64,000 nucleotides of DNA, taken from positions 1-64,000 of the forward strand of contig JAZRVF010000018.1 of assembly GCA_045599005.1 (NCBI GenBank). Direction: 5' to 3'. Source of the DNA: Treponema_I sp045599005 (GTDB lineage: Bacteria > Spirochaetota > Spirochaetia > Treponematales > Treponemataceae). The position numbers were made by a program, and so were the translations under genes. Positions 20,258 through 28,627 of this stretch are shown here, in pieces; position 1 is the first letter of the stretch, and each line of letters begins with the position of its first letter. Under the pieces are notes generated by a model, which had not been told where the DNA came from, did not search any database, and worked only from the letters and a program-made list of their open reading frames with translations.

Positions 20258-21162
20258 ATATCCACGTTCTGGAAATGCCTCTGGATTTCGGAGCATCAAG
20301 ACATGGTTCGGACATGGGTCCTTCCGCCATCCGTCTTGCAGGGCTTCGTGAAAAACTTGTCGCCCTTGGTCACACTGCTGCCAAATACTATTCACCGATG
20401 TCAATCCATCCCCAGGAGTTCGAGAACCCGGGTAATCCCAAGGCAAAATATCTTGCACCCATTGTCAAAGCCTGTACACAGCTTGCCACCCAGGTGGAGA
20501 AAGCGGCAGACAAAGGCGAGTTTCCTTTGATTCTTGGAGGAGACCATTCTGTTGTCCTGGGTTCCCTTGCGGGACTTTCCGCATCATATAAGAAAAAAGG
20601 CAGAAAAGTTGGTGTTCTTTATGTGGATGCCCACGGAGATTTCAATACCTGTGACATAACTCTTTCAGGCAACATTCATGGAATGTGTCTTTCCGCCTCC
20701 TGCGGATACGGAATTCCCGAACTTACACAGCTTTATAATCCGGAAACAAAGATCGACCCGGAGAATGTGTGCTTCGTTGGCCTCCGCGATGTGGACATGA
20801 AAGAACGGGAACTGATGAAACAGGCCGGTGTCCGTGCTTACACAATGAGTGACATTGACCGGAAAGGCATAAACGCAATCATCACCGAAGTGAAGCAGTT
20901 TTTTGCAGAACGGGTTGATGTTGTCCACCTGAGTTTCGATCTGGACGCAATTGACCCAAGATACTGTCCTGGAGTCGGAATCCAGGTTCCAGGCGGATTA
21001 AGCAGCAGGGAAGCCCTTCTCCTTGTGGAAGAGATGAGTGACACCGGAATGGTCTGCTCAGCTGATTTTGTAGAAGTCAATCCTACACTGGATGTTCAGA
21101 ATCAGACTGCTAAAATGACTGTACAGCTTATTGCGAGACTGCTTGGAGACCGGCTGTATTAA
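20254..21162 (+). CDS. rocF: Arginase / ureohydrolase family enzyme
   Basis: 302 residues. Arginase hydrolyses arginine to ornithine and urea with a dinuclear Mn centre. Metal-binding motifs are complete: GGDHSVVLG, DAHGDFNT and SFDLDAIDP, and the C-terminal EVNPTLDVQNQTA is typical of arginase more than of agmatinase. The size fits bacterial arginases (about 300 residues). It overlaps iorB by four bases, so it belongs to the amino-acid catabolic operon. No urease was seen in the window. Formiminoglutamase or agmatinase activity cannot be excluded from sequence alone. Confidence 0.85.
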   Translation: MNIHVLEMPLDFGASRHGSDMGPSAIRLAGLREKLVALGHTAAKYYSPMSIHPQEFENPGNPKAKYLAPIVKACTQLATQVEKAADKGEFPLILGGDHSVVLGSLAGLSASYKKKGRKVGVLYVDAHGDFNTCDITLSGNIHGMCLSASCGYGIPELTQLYNPETKIDPENVCFVGLRDVDMKERELMKQAGVRAYTMSDIDRKGINAIITEVKQFFAERVDVVHLSFDLDAIDPRYCPGVGIQVPGGLSSREALLLVEEMSDTGMVCSADFVEVNPTLDVQNQTAKMTVQLIARLLGDRLY

Positions 21163-21166
21163 ACTT

Positions 21167-23920
21167 ATGAATATGGAAAGGGACGATAAACTTCTGCTGT
21201 TGGATGTACTCCGGCAGGAAAACCTGTTTTACTGGGAATACGATATCCAGAACGATGAGATTCTGTTTCCTTTTCCGGAACTGATTCCACCTTTCGACCA
21301 TGCGCCCGGTTTTTCCCTTTTACAGGATCAGGCCGCTTCTTTCCGTCAGAGCATGGGAAAGGATAAGCCTGTTTCAGAAGTCATGATTCTTGGAAATGAT
21401 GGAAAAACTGTTTATTCCGTAAAATATACCGGTATTTTTGATTCTGAAGAAAAACTGACCAGAATACGAGCCACAGCCCATCCTATGCCGGTGTTCCAGA
21501 AACTGGAGGAAGAATTCATCCGGGCAGCGGAAAATGACGGTTTTTACACATGGCGTGTAGACTGTCTGATGAAACAGTATATTTTCAACCGGACACTCAA
21601 TCAGCTCTACGGGTCTCTAGACATCCATTTCCCTCCGGAAGGCGGTTTTTCTGCGTTCTCTTTTCCAGATGACATTCATCCTGACGATATTCAGGCAGAA
21701 CAGAATCTTATGAATGAAATCCGTTCAGGATCAAATTCAGTCTCCTGCAAGATCCGAAAAAGAAACCGTAAAACTTTCAGCTGGGACTGGCTGCACATTT
21801 CATATACAGTCATCCGGGACGAAAACAGTCAGATCATCCACGCAATAGGAAGAGCAAGCAACATATCTTCACAGATAGAAGAGCAGGAGAAATTCCGTGT
21901 GTTCCAGGATTACCGCAACGTCCTTAAACAGAGTACCCTTGCTTACTTCAAGATGAATCTGTCAAAAAACATTCTTCTTGACGGACAGACTTCCGATTCA
22001 GTGATCCTTGCACTTAAAGACGCAGGAACAATCGATCTGTTTTTCCAGCAGGTATACAATCTTCTTCCCTTTGCTGAAGACCGTCTGCGCTATGAAAAAA
22101 CTTTTTCCCGGGATCTGCTGCTTTCCTTTTTTGCCCGGGGAGAAAAAGCGGTTTCCCTTGATTACCGGTACAGCAACAGCCTGGGAGTTCTGGTCTGGCG
22201 CCGTACAACCGTTGAAATGATCGAGAATCCCTACACAAGGGATGTTGAAGCGGTTCTCTACTCCACTGACATTGACACGGCGAAGAAAACTGAACTTCTC
22301 CTGCAGCGGCTTATTGATACAGATTACTCATTTGTATGTCTTGCCGATATCCGGACAAACCTGCTTTCTGTGTACGGAGAACGCAGAGACAGCAAGATGA
22401 TTTTTCACGACATGCAGAACCCGGTCAAATACACAGAGGCAATTGAAAAAGAACTTGAGAGCCGTGTTGACAGCCGGTTCATAAAAGAATGCAGCAATGC
22501 CCTTTCCATTCATAACGTGAGAACACACCTGGAAAGGCGGAACCGCTTCATCTGCACATTCCCGGAAAAAACCACGGACACTTCCGTAGAGCGGTTCTGC
22601 CAGTTCAAATGCGAATACATTGACCAGAGTAAGACAGCCATCCTGGTGACCTGTTCCGGAATGACAGAAGCCTTCTACGCGGAACGCAGACAGAAACGTC
22701 TTCTGCAGGATGCCCTGGAACAGACAAAACGCGCCAACAATTCCAAGACAGCTTTTCTCTCACGCATGAGTCATGAGATCAGAAATCCTCTGAACGGCAT
22801 CATGGGGATGGCTGCCCTTGCAGAAGACGAACTTAAGGAAAGGCACAACGTTGAGGAGGCAGAGAAATGTCTTGAACAGATCCACGCTTCCGCCAGGTTC
22901 CTACGCGACCTTATAAACGAGATCCTGGACATGTCCCGCATCGAAAGCGGAAAAATATCAATCAAACACGAGACTATCAGACTTTCCCAGTTTGTCTCCA
23001 GCATCAATACAATCTGCCATCCGCAGGCCGTAAGCAAAGGCCTGGATTACATTTCAATCGTCAATGACAGCATTGACACACAGTTTATCGGTGACTCAAT
23101 GAAACTGCAGCAGGTGCTGATCAATCTGATCGGCAATGCGGTAAAATTCACAGAACCAGGCGGGGCAATCCGTTTCATGGCAGAAAGCAAAGAGAACGGC
23201 AGAGACAAAGTCCGGCTTGTCTTTACAGTTGAAGATACCGGTATCGGAATCAGTCCGAAATTCCTGCCCCGCATTTTCAAACCTTTTGAGCAGGAAAACA
23301 CAAACAGAACATCACAGTTTGAAGGAACCGGTTTAGGTCTGGCAATCAGTCACAACCTGATTGAGCTTATGGGTGGAACAATCACTGTGGAAAGTGCAGA
23401 AGGCGCAGGAACAACCTTTACAGTCTCTGTCTCTCTTCCCTCCTGTCCCGATTCCTCCAGTCACCAGGAAAAGAAATCTGAAGTGAGAAAAAATCTTCCC
23501 TCCGGAAAGAAAATTTCAGATATGTCCTTTGATTTTTCCGGGATCAAGATTCTTCTCTGTGAAGATCATGCCCTGAACATTGAAGTTGCGAAACGGTTGC
23601 TTCAATTAAAGAGAGCAGACGTGGAAGTTGCGGAAAACGGGAAAATTGCTGTTGAGAAAGTACTGTCCAAAGGTGAGAACTATTTTGATCTGATTCTTAT
23701 GGACATCCGAATGCCGGTAATGGACGGACTTGAAGCCACGGAAAAAATCCGCGGACTTCCTTTGGAATACACGAAAAAAGTGCCTGTTGTTGCGATGAGT
23801 GCAAATGCTTTTGACATCGATATAGAAGAATCCCGGAACAAGGGAATGAATGACCATCTTGCAAAACCCTTTGAACCGGAAACTCTTTTTAAGACAATCG
23901 CCAGATTCTGCCGGAAATGA
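21167..23920 (+). CDS. Soluble hybrid histidine kinase, PAS-HisKA-HATPase-REC
   Basis: 917 residues, start taken at the ATG at 21167 (a TTG at 21131 would lie inside the arginase gene and has no binding site). PAS-like regions occupy the first 490 or so residues (FYWEYDIQNDEILF; GFYTWRVDCLMKQYIFN; YSFVCLADIRTNLLSVYGE). HisKA follows with phospho-acceptor His536 in FLSRMSHEIRNPLNG, then HATPase_c (QVLINLIGNAVKFT; VEDTGIGISP; GTGLGLAIS), then a receiver domain with phospho-acceptor Asp846 in LILMDIRMPVMDG. No transmembrane segment or signal peptide is evident, so it should sense an intracellular cue. No separate response regulator or HPt protein is nearby. It starts 4 bases after the arginase stop and may be the last gene of that operon. 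Its stop is 4 bases from the convergent tetR stop. Confidence 0.88.
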   Translation: MNMERDDKLLLLDVLRQENLFYWEYDIQNDEILFPFPELIPPFDHAPGFSLLQDQAASFRQSMGKDKPVSEVMILGNDGKTVYSVKYTGIFDSEEKLTRIRATAHPMPVFQKLEEEFIRAAENDGFYTWRVDCLMKQYIFNRTLNQLYGSLDIHFPPEGGFSAFSFPDDIHPDDIQAEQNLMNEIRSGSNSVSCKIRKRNRKTFSWDWLHISYTVIRDENSQIIHAIGRASNISSQIEEQEKFRVFQDYRNVLKQSTLAYFKMNLSKNILLDGQTSDSVILALKDAGTIDLFFQQVYNLLPFAEDRLRYEKTFSRDLLLSFFARGEKAVSLDYRYSNSLGVLVWRRTTVEMIENPYTRDVEAVLYSTDIDTAKKTELLLQRLIDTDYSFVCLADIRTNLLSVYGERRDSKMIFHDMQNPVKYTEAIEKELESRVDSRFIKECSNALSIHNVRTHLERRNRFICTFPEKTTDTSVERFCQFKCEYIDQSKTAILVTCSGMTEAFYAERRQKRLLQDALEQTKRANNSKTAFLSRMSHEIRNPLNGIMGMAALAEDELKERHNVEEAEKCLEQIHASARFLRDLINEILDMSRIESGKISIKHETIRLSQFVSSINTICHPQAVSKGLDYISIVNDSIDTQFIGDSMKLQQVLINLIGNAVKFTEPGGAIRFMAESKENGRDKVRLVFTVEDTGIGISPKFLPRIFKPFEQENTNRTSQFEGTGLGLAISHNLIELMGGTITVESAEGAGTTFTVSVSLPSCPDSSSHQEKKSEVRKNLPSGKKISDMSFDFSGIKILLCEDHALNIEVAKRLLQLKRADVEVAENGKIAVEKVLSKGENYFDLILMDIRMPVMDGLEATEKIRGLPLEYTKKVPVVAMSANAFDIDIEESRNKGMNDHLAKPFEPETLFKTIARFCRK

Positions 23921-23924
23921 ATTC

Positions 23925-24518
23925 TCAGGCTTTTATTCCGTCAATCGCCAATATGATTGCATCTTTCAGTTCATCAACATCAGACTGATTCAGCAGTGAG
24001 ATCCTGAAAATCGTTGATTCAATCAGGCTGTAGAAAAGTTCGTTGGTGGCCTTCACATTTATGTCCTTGAATTCACCTGTCTTGATTCCTTCAATCAGAA
24101 CCGTTGAAAGCAGATGACGGAGACGGAGTATTCTGCGGCGGACTCTTTCCCCAACGTCGGTTCCTGTCTTCTGCAGTTTCAGCAGATAGGCCAGCAGTAC
24201 GTTGAACAGAGACTGATATTCCACACATTTGCTGATCACGCTTTCCATGATTGCCTGAAGCTTCTGGGAATTTGTCAATGTTTTTCTGGCAATTATTTCC
24301 TGCAGCGCTTTTTCCATTTCACCAGTCAGCTGTTTGATGCTGAAAAGAAAAATCTCGGATTTATTCTTGAAGTAAATGTAAAGTGTGGTGCGGGTGATTC
24401 CACAGGCATCTGCTATTTTCTGCAGAGTCACATCATCAAAACCTTCTGCCTCAAATACTTTGATTGCTTTATAAAGTATTTCTTTTCTCCGTTTGTCATG
24501 TTCAACAACAATTGCCAT
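23925..24518 (-). CDS. TetR-family transcriptional regulator
   Basis: 197 residues. The N-terminal helix-turn-helix is classic TetR: ILYKAIKVFEAEGFDDVTLQKIADACGITRTTLYIYFKNKSEIF (residues about 14-55; motif given in part as TLQKIADACGITRTTLYIYF). The C-terminal ligand-binding half is helical and not assignable. The ribosome binding site AGAGGAAAAATC precedes the ATG. An inverted repeat (24585-24606) lies 67-88 bases upstream and may be its operator. It lies downstream of the RNA methyltransferase gene in the same direction. Its target genes are not evident. Confidence 0.88.
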   Translation of the reverse strand: MAIVVEHDKRRKEILYKAIKVFEAEGFDDVTLQKIADACGITRTTLYIYFKNKSEIFLFSIKQLTGEMEKALQEIIARKTLTNSQKLQAIMESVISKCVEYQSLFNVLLAYLLKLQKTGTDVGERVRRRILRLRHLLSTVLIEGIKTGEFKDINVKATNELFYSLIESTIFRISLLNQSDVDELKDAIILAIDGIKA

Positions 24519-24584
24519 GATTTTTCCTCTGATATTCCTTTTGATTGAACACAGCCGGAAGACTCAGCTTCCTGAAATGCTCAG

Positions 24585-24606
24585 ACTGTCCACCGGAGCG
24601 GACAGT
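24585..24606. promoter_or_regulatory. Inverted repeat upstream of tetR, possible operator
   Basis: Perfect 7-base arms ACTGTCC and GGACAGT around an 8-base centre. TetR-type regulators usually bind such sites in front of their own gene. There is no T-tract on either side, which argues against a terminator. Confidence 0.35.
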
Positions 24607-24627
24607 TTACTGAATGAGTCTCCGGCC

Positions 24628-25779
24628 TCAATACATGTAAAATACTGTATCCAGATTACCGCATTTGATTTTCCGCTGGGATGCGGCTTTTTTTCCGAAA
24701 GCTTCCTCAAACCCTGCACAGGAAGTGATGAATCCCATCTTCCAGTCAGGGAATGTCTCCAGAAGACCGTGCATATCACTGTAGAGAGCAAGAGCCTCTT
24801 CTTCTTCACCTAAACGTTCACCATAAGGCGGATTTCCCAGAAGCAGACCTTCCTCATAAGGAGCCTGAAGATCCTTGAAATCTGCCTGGGTAAAGTCAGG
24901 GCGCTGAATGCGCATGTCACTGCCGATCAGCTGAAGGGCGCGTCCGGCTGTCACACAGGCATGTTCCGCATTGATACGGGCTCTTTCCACAGCAGCACCG
25001 TCTATATCGGAACCTGTTATGCGCGCCTGGTTTTCAGGCGTAATCTTTGCAGCCTGATCCCGGCGTATCTCAAGCCAGAGATCCGGGTCAAAGAATGCAA
25101 GGGTTTCAAAGGCAAATCTTCTTCCGAAACCGGGAGCAACATTGTATGCGTAAAGCGCAGCCTCAATTGCGATCGTTCCTGAACCGCAGAAAGGATCATG
25201 AAGAGGAATCTTCCGCCGCCAGCACATAAGCTGGAGCAGAACCGCCGCAGTTGTCTCACGTAAAGGAGCCACACCGCCTTCTGTACGGTAGCCACGTTTG
25301 TTGAGAGGAGCACCTGAAAGATCAAGCAATACTGTAGCCTGATTTTTCTCCAGATAGATACGGACTGTCGCTTCGTCTCCGGTTTCAGGCATAACGCTCA
25401 TATGCCAGACATCACCCAGTTTTTTATAGATCGCTTTGTGAGCCATTCCCTGGATACTGTGTTCTGAAGACAGAGCACTTCCGTGGGAACGGACTTTGTC
25501 CACAACAACGCGGGTATCTTTCTTGAAGTAATCCTGCCACGGAACTGCATAAATTCCGTCGAAAAGTGCATCAAAATTAGGAGAGCGGAAAGAAGTCATC
25601 TGCAGATAAACACGGTCTGCAGTACGGAGGCACAGATTTGAACGGTAAATTCCTTCTTCGGGACAGGTGAATGTAACACGTCCGGGATCAGTCTGAACCG
25701 GTTTGTAATCCAATTTTCGGATTTCGTTTCCAAGAACCTTTTCTGCGCCTAATGCGCATAAGGCAACAAGTGTAATCAT
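24628..25779 (-). CDS. THUMP-type class I RNA methyltransferase (RlmL-N/YpsC-like)
   Basis: 383 residues. Members of this family (YpsC, the N-terminal half of RlmL) make N2-methylguanosine in 23S rRNA using S-adenosylmethionine. The N-terminal part is THUMP-like (RNA binding, about residues 45-155). The methyltransferase domain has motif I DPFCGSGTIAIEAA, an acidic loop GSDIDGAAVERA and catalytic motif IV LLGNPPYGERLG. Length agrees with YpsC-type enzymes. Its promoter puts the -10 box only 6 bases from the ATG, with no ribosome binding site. The tetR gene follows 109 bases downstream. Confidence 0.85.
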   Translation of the reverse strand: MITLVALCALGAEKVLGNEIRKLDYKPVQTDPGRVTFTCPEEGIYRSNLCLRTADRVYLQMTSFRSPNFDALFDGIYAVPWQDYFKKDTRVVVDKVRSHGSALSSEHSIQGMAHKAIYKKLGDVWHMSVMPETGDEATVRIYLEKNQATVLLDLSGAPLNKRGYRTEGGVAPLRETTAAVLLQLMCWRRKIPLHDPFCGSGTIAIEAALYAYNVAPGFGRRFAFETLAFFDPDLWLEIRRDQAAKITPENQARITGSDIDGAAVERARINAEHACVTAGRALQLIGSDMRIQRPDFTQADFKDLQAPYEEGLLLGNPPYGERLGEEEEALALYSDMHGLLETFPDWKMGFITSCAGFEEAFGKKAASQRKIKCGNLDTVFYMY

Positions 25780-25785
25780 AATTAC

Positions 25786-25813
25786 ATATTAGCAATTTCT
25801 GTAAAAATGTTAA
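25786..25813 (-). promoter_or_regulatory. Leaderless promoter of the RNA methyltransferase gene
   Basis: On the minus strand: TTAACA (25813-25808), a 16-base spacer, TAATAT (25791-25786), then six bases to the ATG at 25779. The expected transcript start coincides with the start codon. Confidence 0.6.
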
Positions 25814-25862
25814 AGTAACAGCGATTTTCATTTCAGATCCAATAAAGATTTTTTTTTCGCTT

Positions 25863-25873
25863 TATGATATATT
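25863..25873 (+). promoter_or_regulatory. -10 region of pyrF, probably leaderless
   Basis: Overlapping -10 candidates TATGAT (25863-25868) and TATATT (25868-25873) end 7-12 bases before the ATG at 25881. No ribosome binding site is present and no clear -35 was found. Confidence 0.45.
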
Positions 25874-25880
25874 CCGAATT

Positions 25881-26810
25881 ATGAATACCAATACTATGTA
25901 CCGCCTGCAAAAGGCATGTGAATCAAGAGGACCTCTCTGTATCGGACTTGATACAGATCCCTCTTATGTACCTGAATCTGTCCGCAAAAACTACAGTTCT
26001 GATTCTGAAGCTGTTCTGGCCTACAACTCTGCCATAATTGAAGCCGCTTCTGATTCTGCTGCCTGCTACAAAGTCCAGATCGCGTATTACGAGGCCATGG
26101 GACTTGCCGGACTTGAGGCTTTCTCAAAGACACTCAAAATGGTCAGAAGCAGAAACATTCCCGTAATTTCAGACATAAAGCGCGGTGACATTGCTGACAC
26201 TGCAAAAGCTTATGCAAGAGCCCACTTCAATGGAGATTTTGAGACTGACATAATCACCGTAAATCCTTACATGGGTTTTGATACACTTGAACCTTTCATC
26301 GAAGCTGCGGTTGCCGCCGGGGAAAAAACCGGTGAGACCAAAGGAATTTTTGTTCTTCTGCGCACCTCAAATCCTGGAATGACAGACATTGAGAAACAGG
26401 CTCTTGCAGAGGGAAACGGAGAATGCGTTCTTGACCGTGTGGGCTCACAGCTGCTCAGAATTGCTGACCGTTTTGCTGATCACGGTATTTCTCCTGTAGG
26501 TGCGGTTGTCGGCTGCACAGAAGAATCCGATGCCCGTGCCCTCCGTGACAGATACAAGAATCTGTTTTTCCTTATTCCCGGTTACGGTGCCCAAGGCGGT
26601 GCCGCCCGGATTGCGGCAACACTGCTGGACAACGCCGGAGGAACTGTAAACTCATCACGCGGAATTCTCTGCGCCTGGAAGAAAGATCCAGGTCTTGCCG
26701 AAAAACGTGATTCCGGCATTCTTACTCTGGATGATATTGCTCAGGCCGCTGCACGTGCTGCAGAAGCCTCAAAGCAGGATCTCCTGGGTGCCAAAAATCT
26801 GATTAAATAA
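25881..26810 (+). CDS. pyrF: Orotidine 5'-phosphate decarboxylase, type 2
   Basis: 309 residues. It converts OMP to UMP, the last step of UMP synthesis. The catalytic block SDIKRGDIADTAKAYA (near residue 98) carries the Asp-Lys-Asp charge network. CIGLDTDPSYVP at the N-terminus and VGAVVGCT plus LIPGYGAQGG towards the C-terminus are typical of the longer type-2 enzymes (about 270-310 residues). The pyrK-pyrD fusion follows 16 bases downstream, so two linked UMP-pathway steps are co-transcribed. Confidence 0.93.
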   Translation: MNTNTMYRLQKACESRGPLCIGLDTDPSYVPESVRKNYSSDSEAVLAYNSAIIEAASDSAACYKVQIAYYEAMGLAGLEAFSKTLKMVRSRNIPVISDIKRGDIADTAKAYARAHFNGDFETDIITVNPYMGFDTLEPFIEAAVAAGEKTGETKGIFVLLRTSNPGMTDIEKQALAEGNGECVLDRVGSQLLRIADRFADHGISPVGAVVGCTEESDARALRDRYKNLFFLIPGYGAQGGAARIAATLLDNAGGTVNSSRGILCAWKKDPGLAEKRDSGILTLDDIAQAAARAAEASKQDLLGAKNLIK

Positions 26811-26826
26811 ACTTCTGAGGTGCAAT

Positions 26827-28611
26827 ATGTGTGAAAACCAAATAAAGACAATCTGCTGTGGAACTGTAGAGAAAATCGGCCTCGTTGCCGGAAACATTTT
26901 TGAACTGGTTCTGCATATCAAAAACACGGATCCTGCTTCTCTTCCCAGATCAGGGCAATTCTACATGTTGCGCCATAAACCTTCAGAAATTCTTCTTTCC
27001 CGTCCTATCAGCATTTTCTGCAGCAGAAATTCTGAAGACGGACTGGAACTCAGTTTCCTCATCATGCAGAAAGGTTCCGGAACAAAGGAACTTACCGGCT
27101 GCAGAACCGGTGATTCTGTTGAGGTAATGGGACCACTGGGAAACAGTTTCGAAGACTTCCATTCACCCGGTAAGAAAATCGCCATTGTCGGTGGCGGAAT
27201 CGGTGTTGCACCTGTTGCCGGTTTTGCAGAAAAACTGGAGGCCGGTTCCTACGATTTTTTTGCCTCTTTCAAAAGCGGTTCCTATGGGACAGATCATCTG
27301 AAACCGGCGGAACTTTTCATTTCCACTGATGACGGAAGTGTCGGGACAAAGGGAATGCTTCCGGTAATCCTGAACGAATCAGTCCTTAAACAGAAGGATT
27401 ATTCCGCTGTTTACGCCTGCGGTCCTGAACCTATGCTCGCCTATGTGCAGGATCTCTGCAGAACCTGCGGAATTCCCTGTTTTCTGAGCATGGAAGCCCG
27501 CATGGCCTGCGGTGTCGGTGCATGTCTCGGATGCACCATTGAGACAACACTTGGCAACCGACGCTGCTGCAAAGACGGTCCCGTTTTTCCCGGTGAGATT
27601 CTCCTGTTCAAACCAAGAAAGCCCGCACGTTTTCCTTTAAGCCCCGCAGACAGTTCCAACAGCCCCGCCGGCACAGACTGCCCAGATCTTTCCGTAAACA
27701 TTGCCGGTGTCTCTTTTGCAAACCCGGTCATCGCTGCATCAGGTACTTTCGGGTACGGCGCCGAATACAGCCAGCTTGTGGATGTTGATTCTCTGGGCGG
27801 AATCTGTTCCAAGGGTCTCACATTGCAGCCCAAAGCCGGAAACCCCGGGCAGCGTCTTGTGGAAAATGCAGGCGGCCTCATGAACTCAATCGGCCTGGAG
27901 AATCCCGGAATCGCTCATTTCATTGAGCATGAGCTGCCCTCAATGCTTAGATACAAAGCTGTAACAATCGCAAACCTGTCCGGTTCGTCAAAAGAAACTT
28001 ATGTGGAAGGCGCAAAACTCCTGGATGCAACCGATGTTCCGATGATAGAACTGAATATTTCCTGCCCCAATGTTAAAGCCGGCGGAATGGCATTCGGCCT
28101 TGATCCGGTTGCTGCAGGAGACATCACCGCATCCGTTCGGGCAGTCACAAAGAAACCTCTTATGGTAAAACTGTCACCCAATGCACCGGACATCGTAGCC
28201 ATTGCAGATGCTGTCCGCCGTGCAGGTGCGGATGCAATCAGTCTTGTGAACACATTCCAGGGACTCGCTGTGGATATTGAGAAAGGTGAAACCGTATTCG
28301 CCAACATCAAAGCCGGTTACTCCGGCCCCGCAGTCAAACCCCTTGCGCTCCGAATGGTGTACGATGTCTGCTCCTACATGAAAAAACTGCCTCTGTCAGA
28401 ACAGATTCCTGTAGTCGGATTGGGCGGAATTTCCACCTGGCAGGATGCGGTTGAATTCATCATGTGCGGTGCTGCTGCAGTTCAGGTTGGAACTGCCACT
28501 TTTGCTAATCCTTCCGCAATGGAAGAGATTGTCTCAGGGATTTCCACCTTCCTTAAAAGAAAAGGCTGCACTTGTCTTGACCAGATTAGAGGATGCGCTC
28601 TTCCTGAATGA
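26827..28611 (+). CDS. pyrKD: PyrK-PyrD fusion: NAD-type dihydroorotate dehydrogenase
   Basis: 594 residues. The N-terminal 265 or so residues are PyrK, the FAD and 2Fe-2S electron-transfer subunit: RPISIF flavin motif, NAD-binding GGGIGVAPVAGFAEKL, and cluster cysteines C228, C233, C236 and C247/248 (CGVGACLGC...RRCC). From about residue 285 it is a class 1B dihydroorotate dehydrogenase catalytic subunit: NPVIAASGTFGYG, NSIGLENPG, catalytic Cys in NISCPNVK, and the FMN phosphate site GLGGIS...GAAAVQVGTA. The two are normally separate proteins in a heterotetramer, so this single chain is a natural fusion. The frame is continuous across the junction. The ribosome binding site GAGGTG precedes the ATG. 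It is convergent with the patatin gene, with a 16-base gap. Confidence 0.9.
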   Translation: MCENQIKTICCGTVEKIGLVAGNIFELVLHIKNTDPASLPRSGQFYMLRHKPSEILLSRPISIFCSRNSEDGLELSFLIMQKGSGTKELTGCRTGDSVEVMGPLGNSFEDFHSPGKKIAIVGGGIGVAPVAGFAEKLEAGSYDFFASFKSGSYGTDHLKPAELFISTDDGSVGTKGMLPVILNESVLKQKDYSAVYACGPEPMLAYVQDLCRTCGIPCFLSMEARMACGVGACLGCTIETTLGNRRCCKDGPVFPGEILLFKPRKPARFPLSPADSSNSPAGTDCPDLSVNIAGVSFANPVIAASGTFGYGAEYSQLVDVDSLGGICSKGLTLQPKAGNPGQRLVENAGGLMNSIGLENPGIAHFIEHELPSMLRYKAVTIANLSGSSKETYVEGAKLLDATDVPMIELNISCPNVKAGGMAFGLDPVAAGDITASVRAVTKKPLMVKLSPNAPDIVAIADAVRRAGADAISLVNTFQGLAVDIEKGETVFANIKAGYSGPAVKPLALRMVYDVCSYMKKLPLSEQIPVVGLGGISTWQDAVEFIMCGAAAVQVGTATFANPSAMEEIVSGISTFLKRKGCTCLDQIRGCALPE

Positions 28612-28627
28612 CAGGGACAGCAGTCTT

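Noticed and set aside
21131..21166. Longer histidine kinase start at a TTG
   Set aside because: It lies inside the arginase gene and has no binding site; the ATG at 21167 follows the arginase stop.
24585..24606. Terminator for the RNA methyltransferase gene
   Set aside because: The inverted repeat has no T-tract on the minus strand; an operator is more likely.
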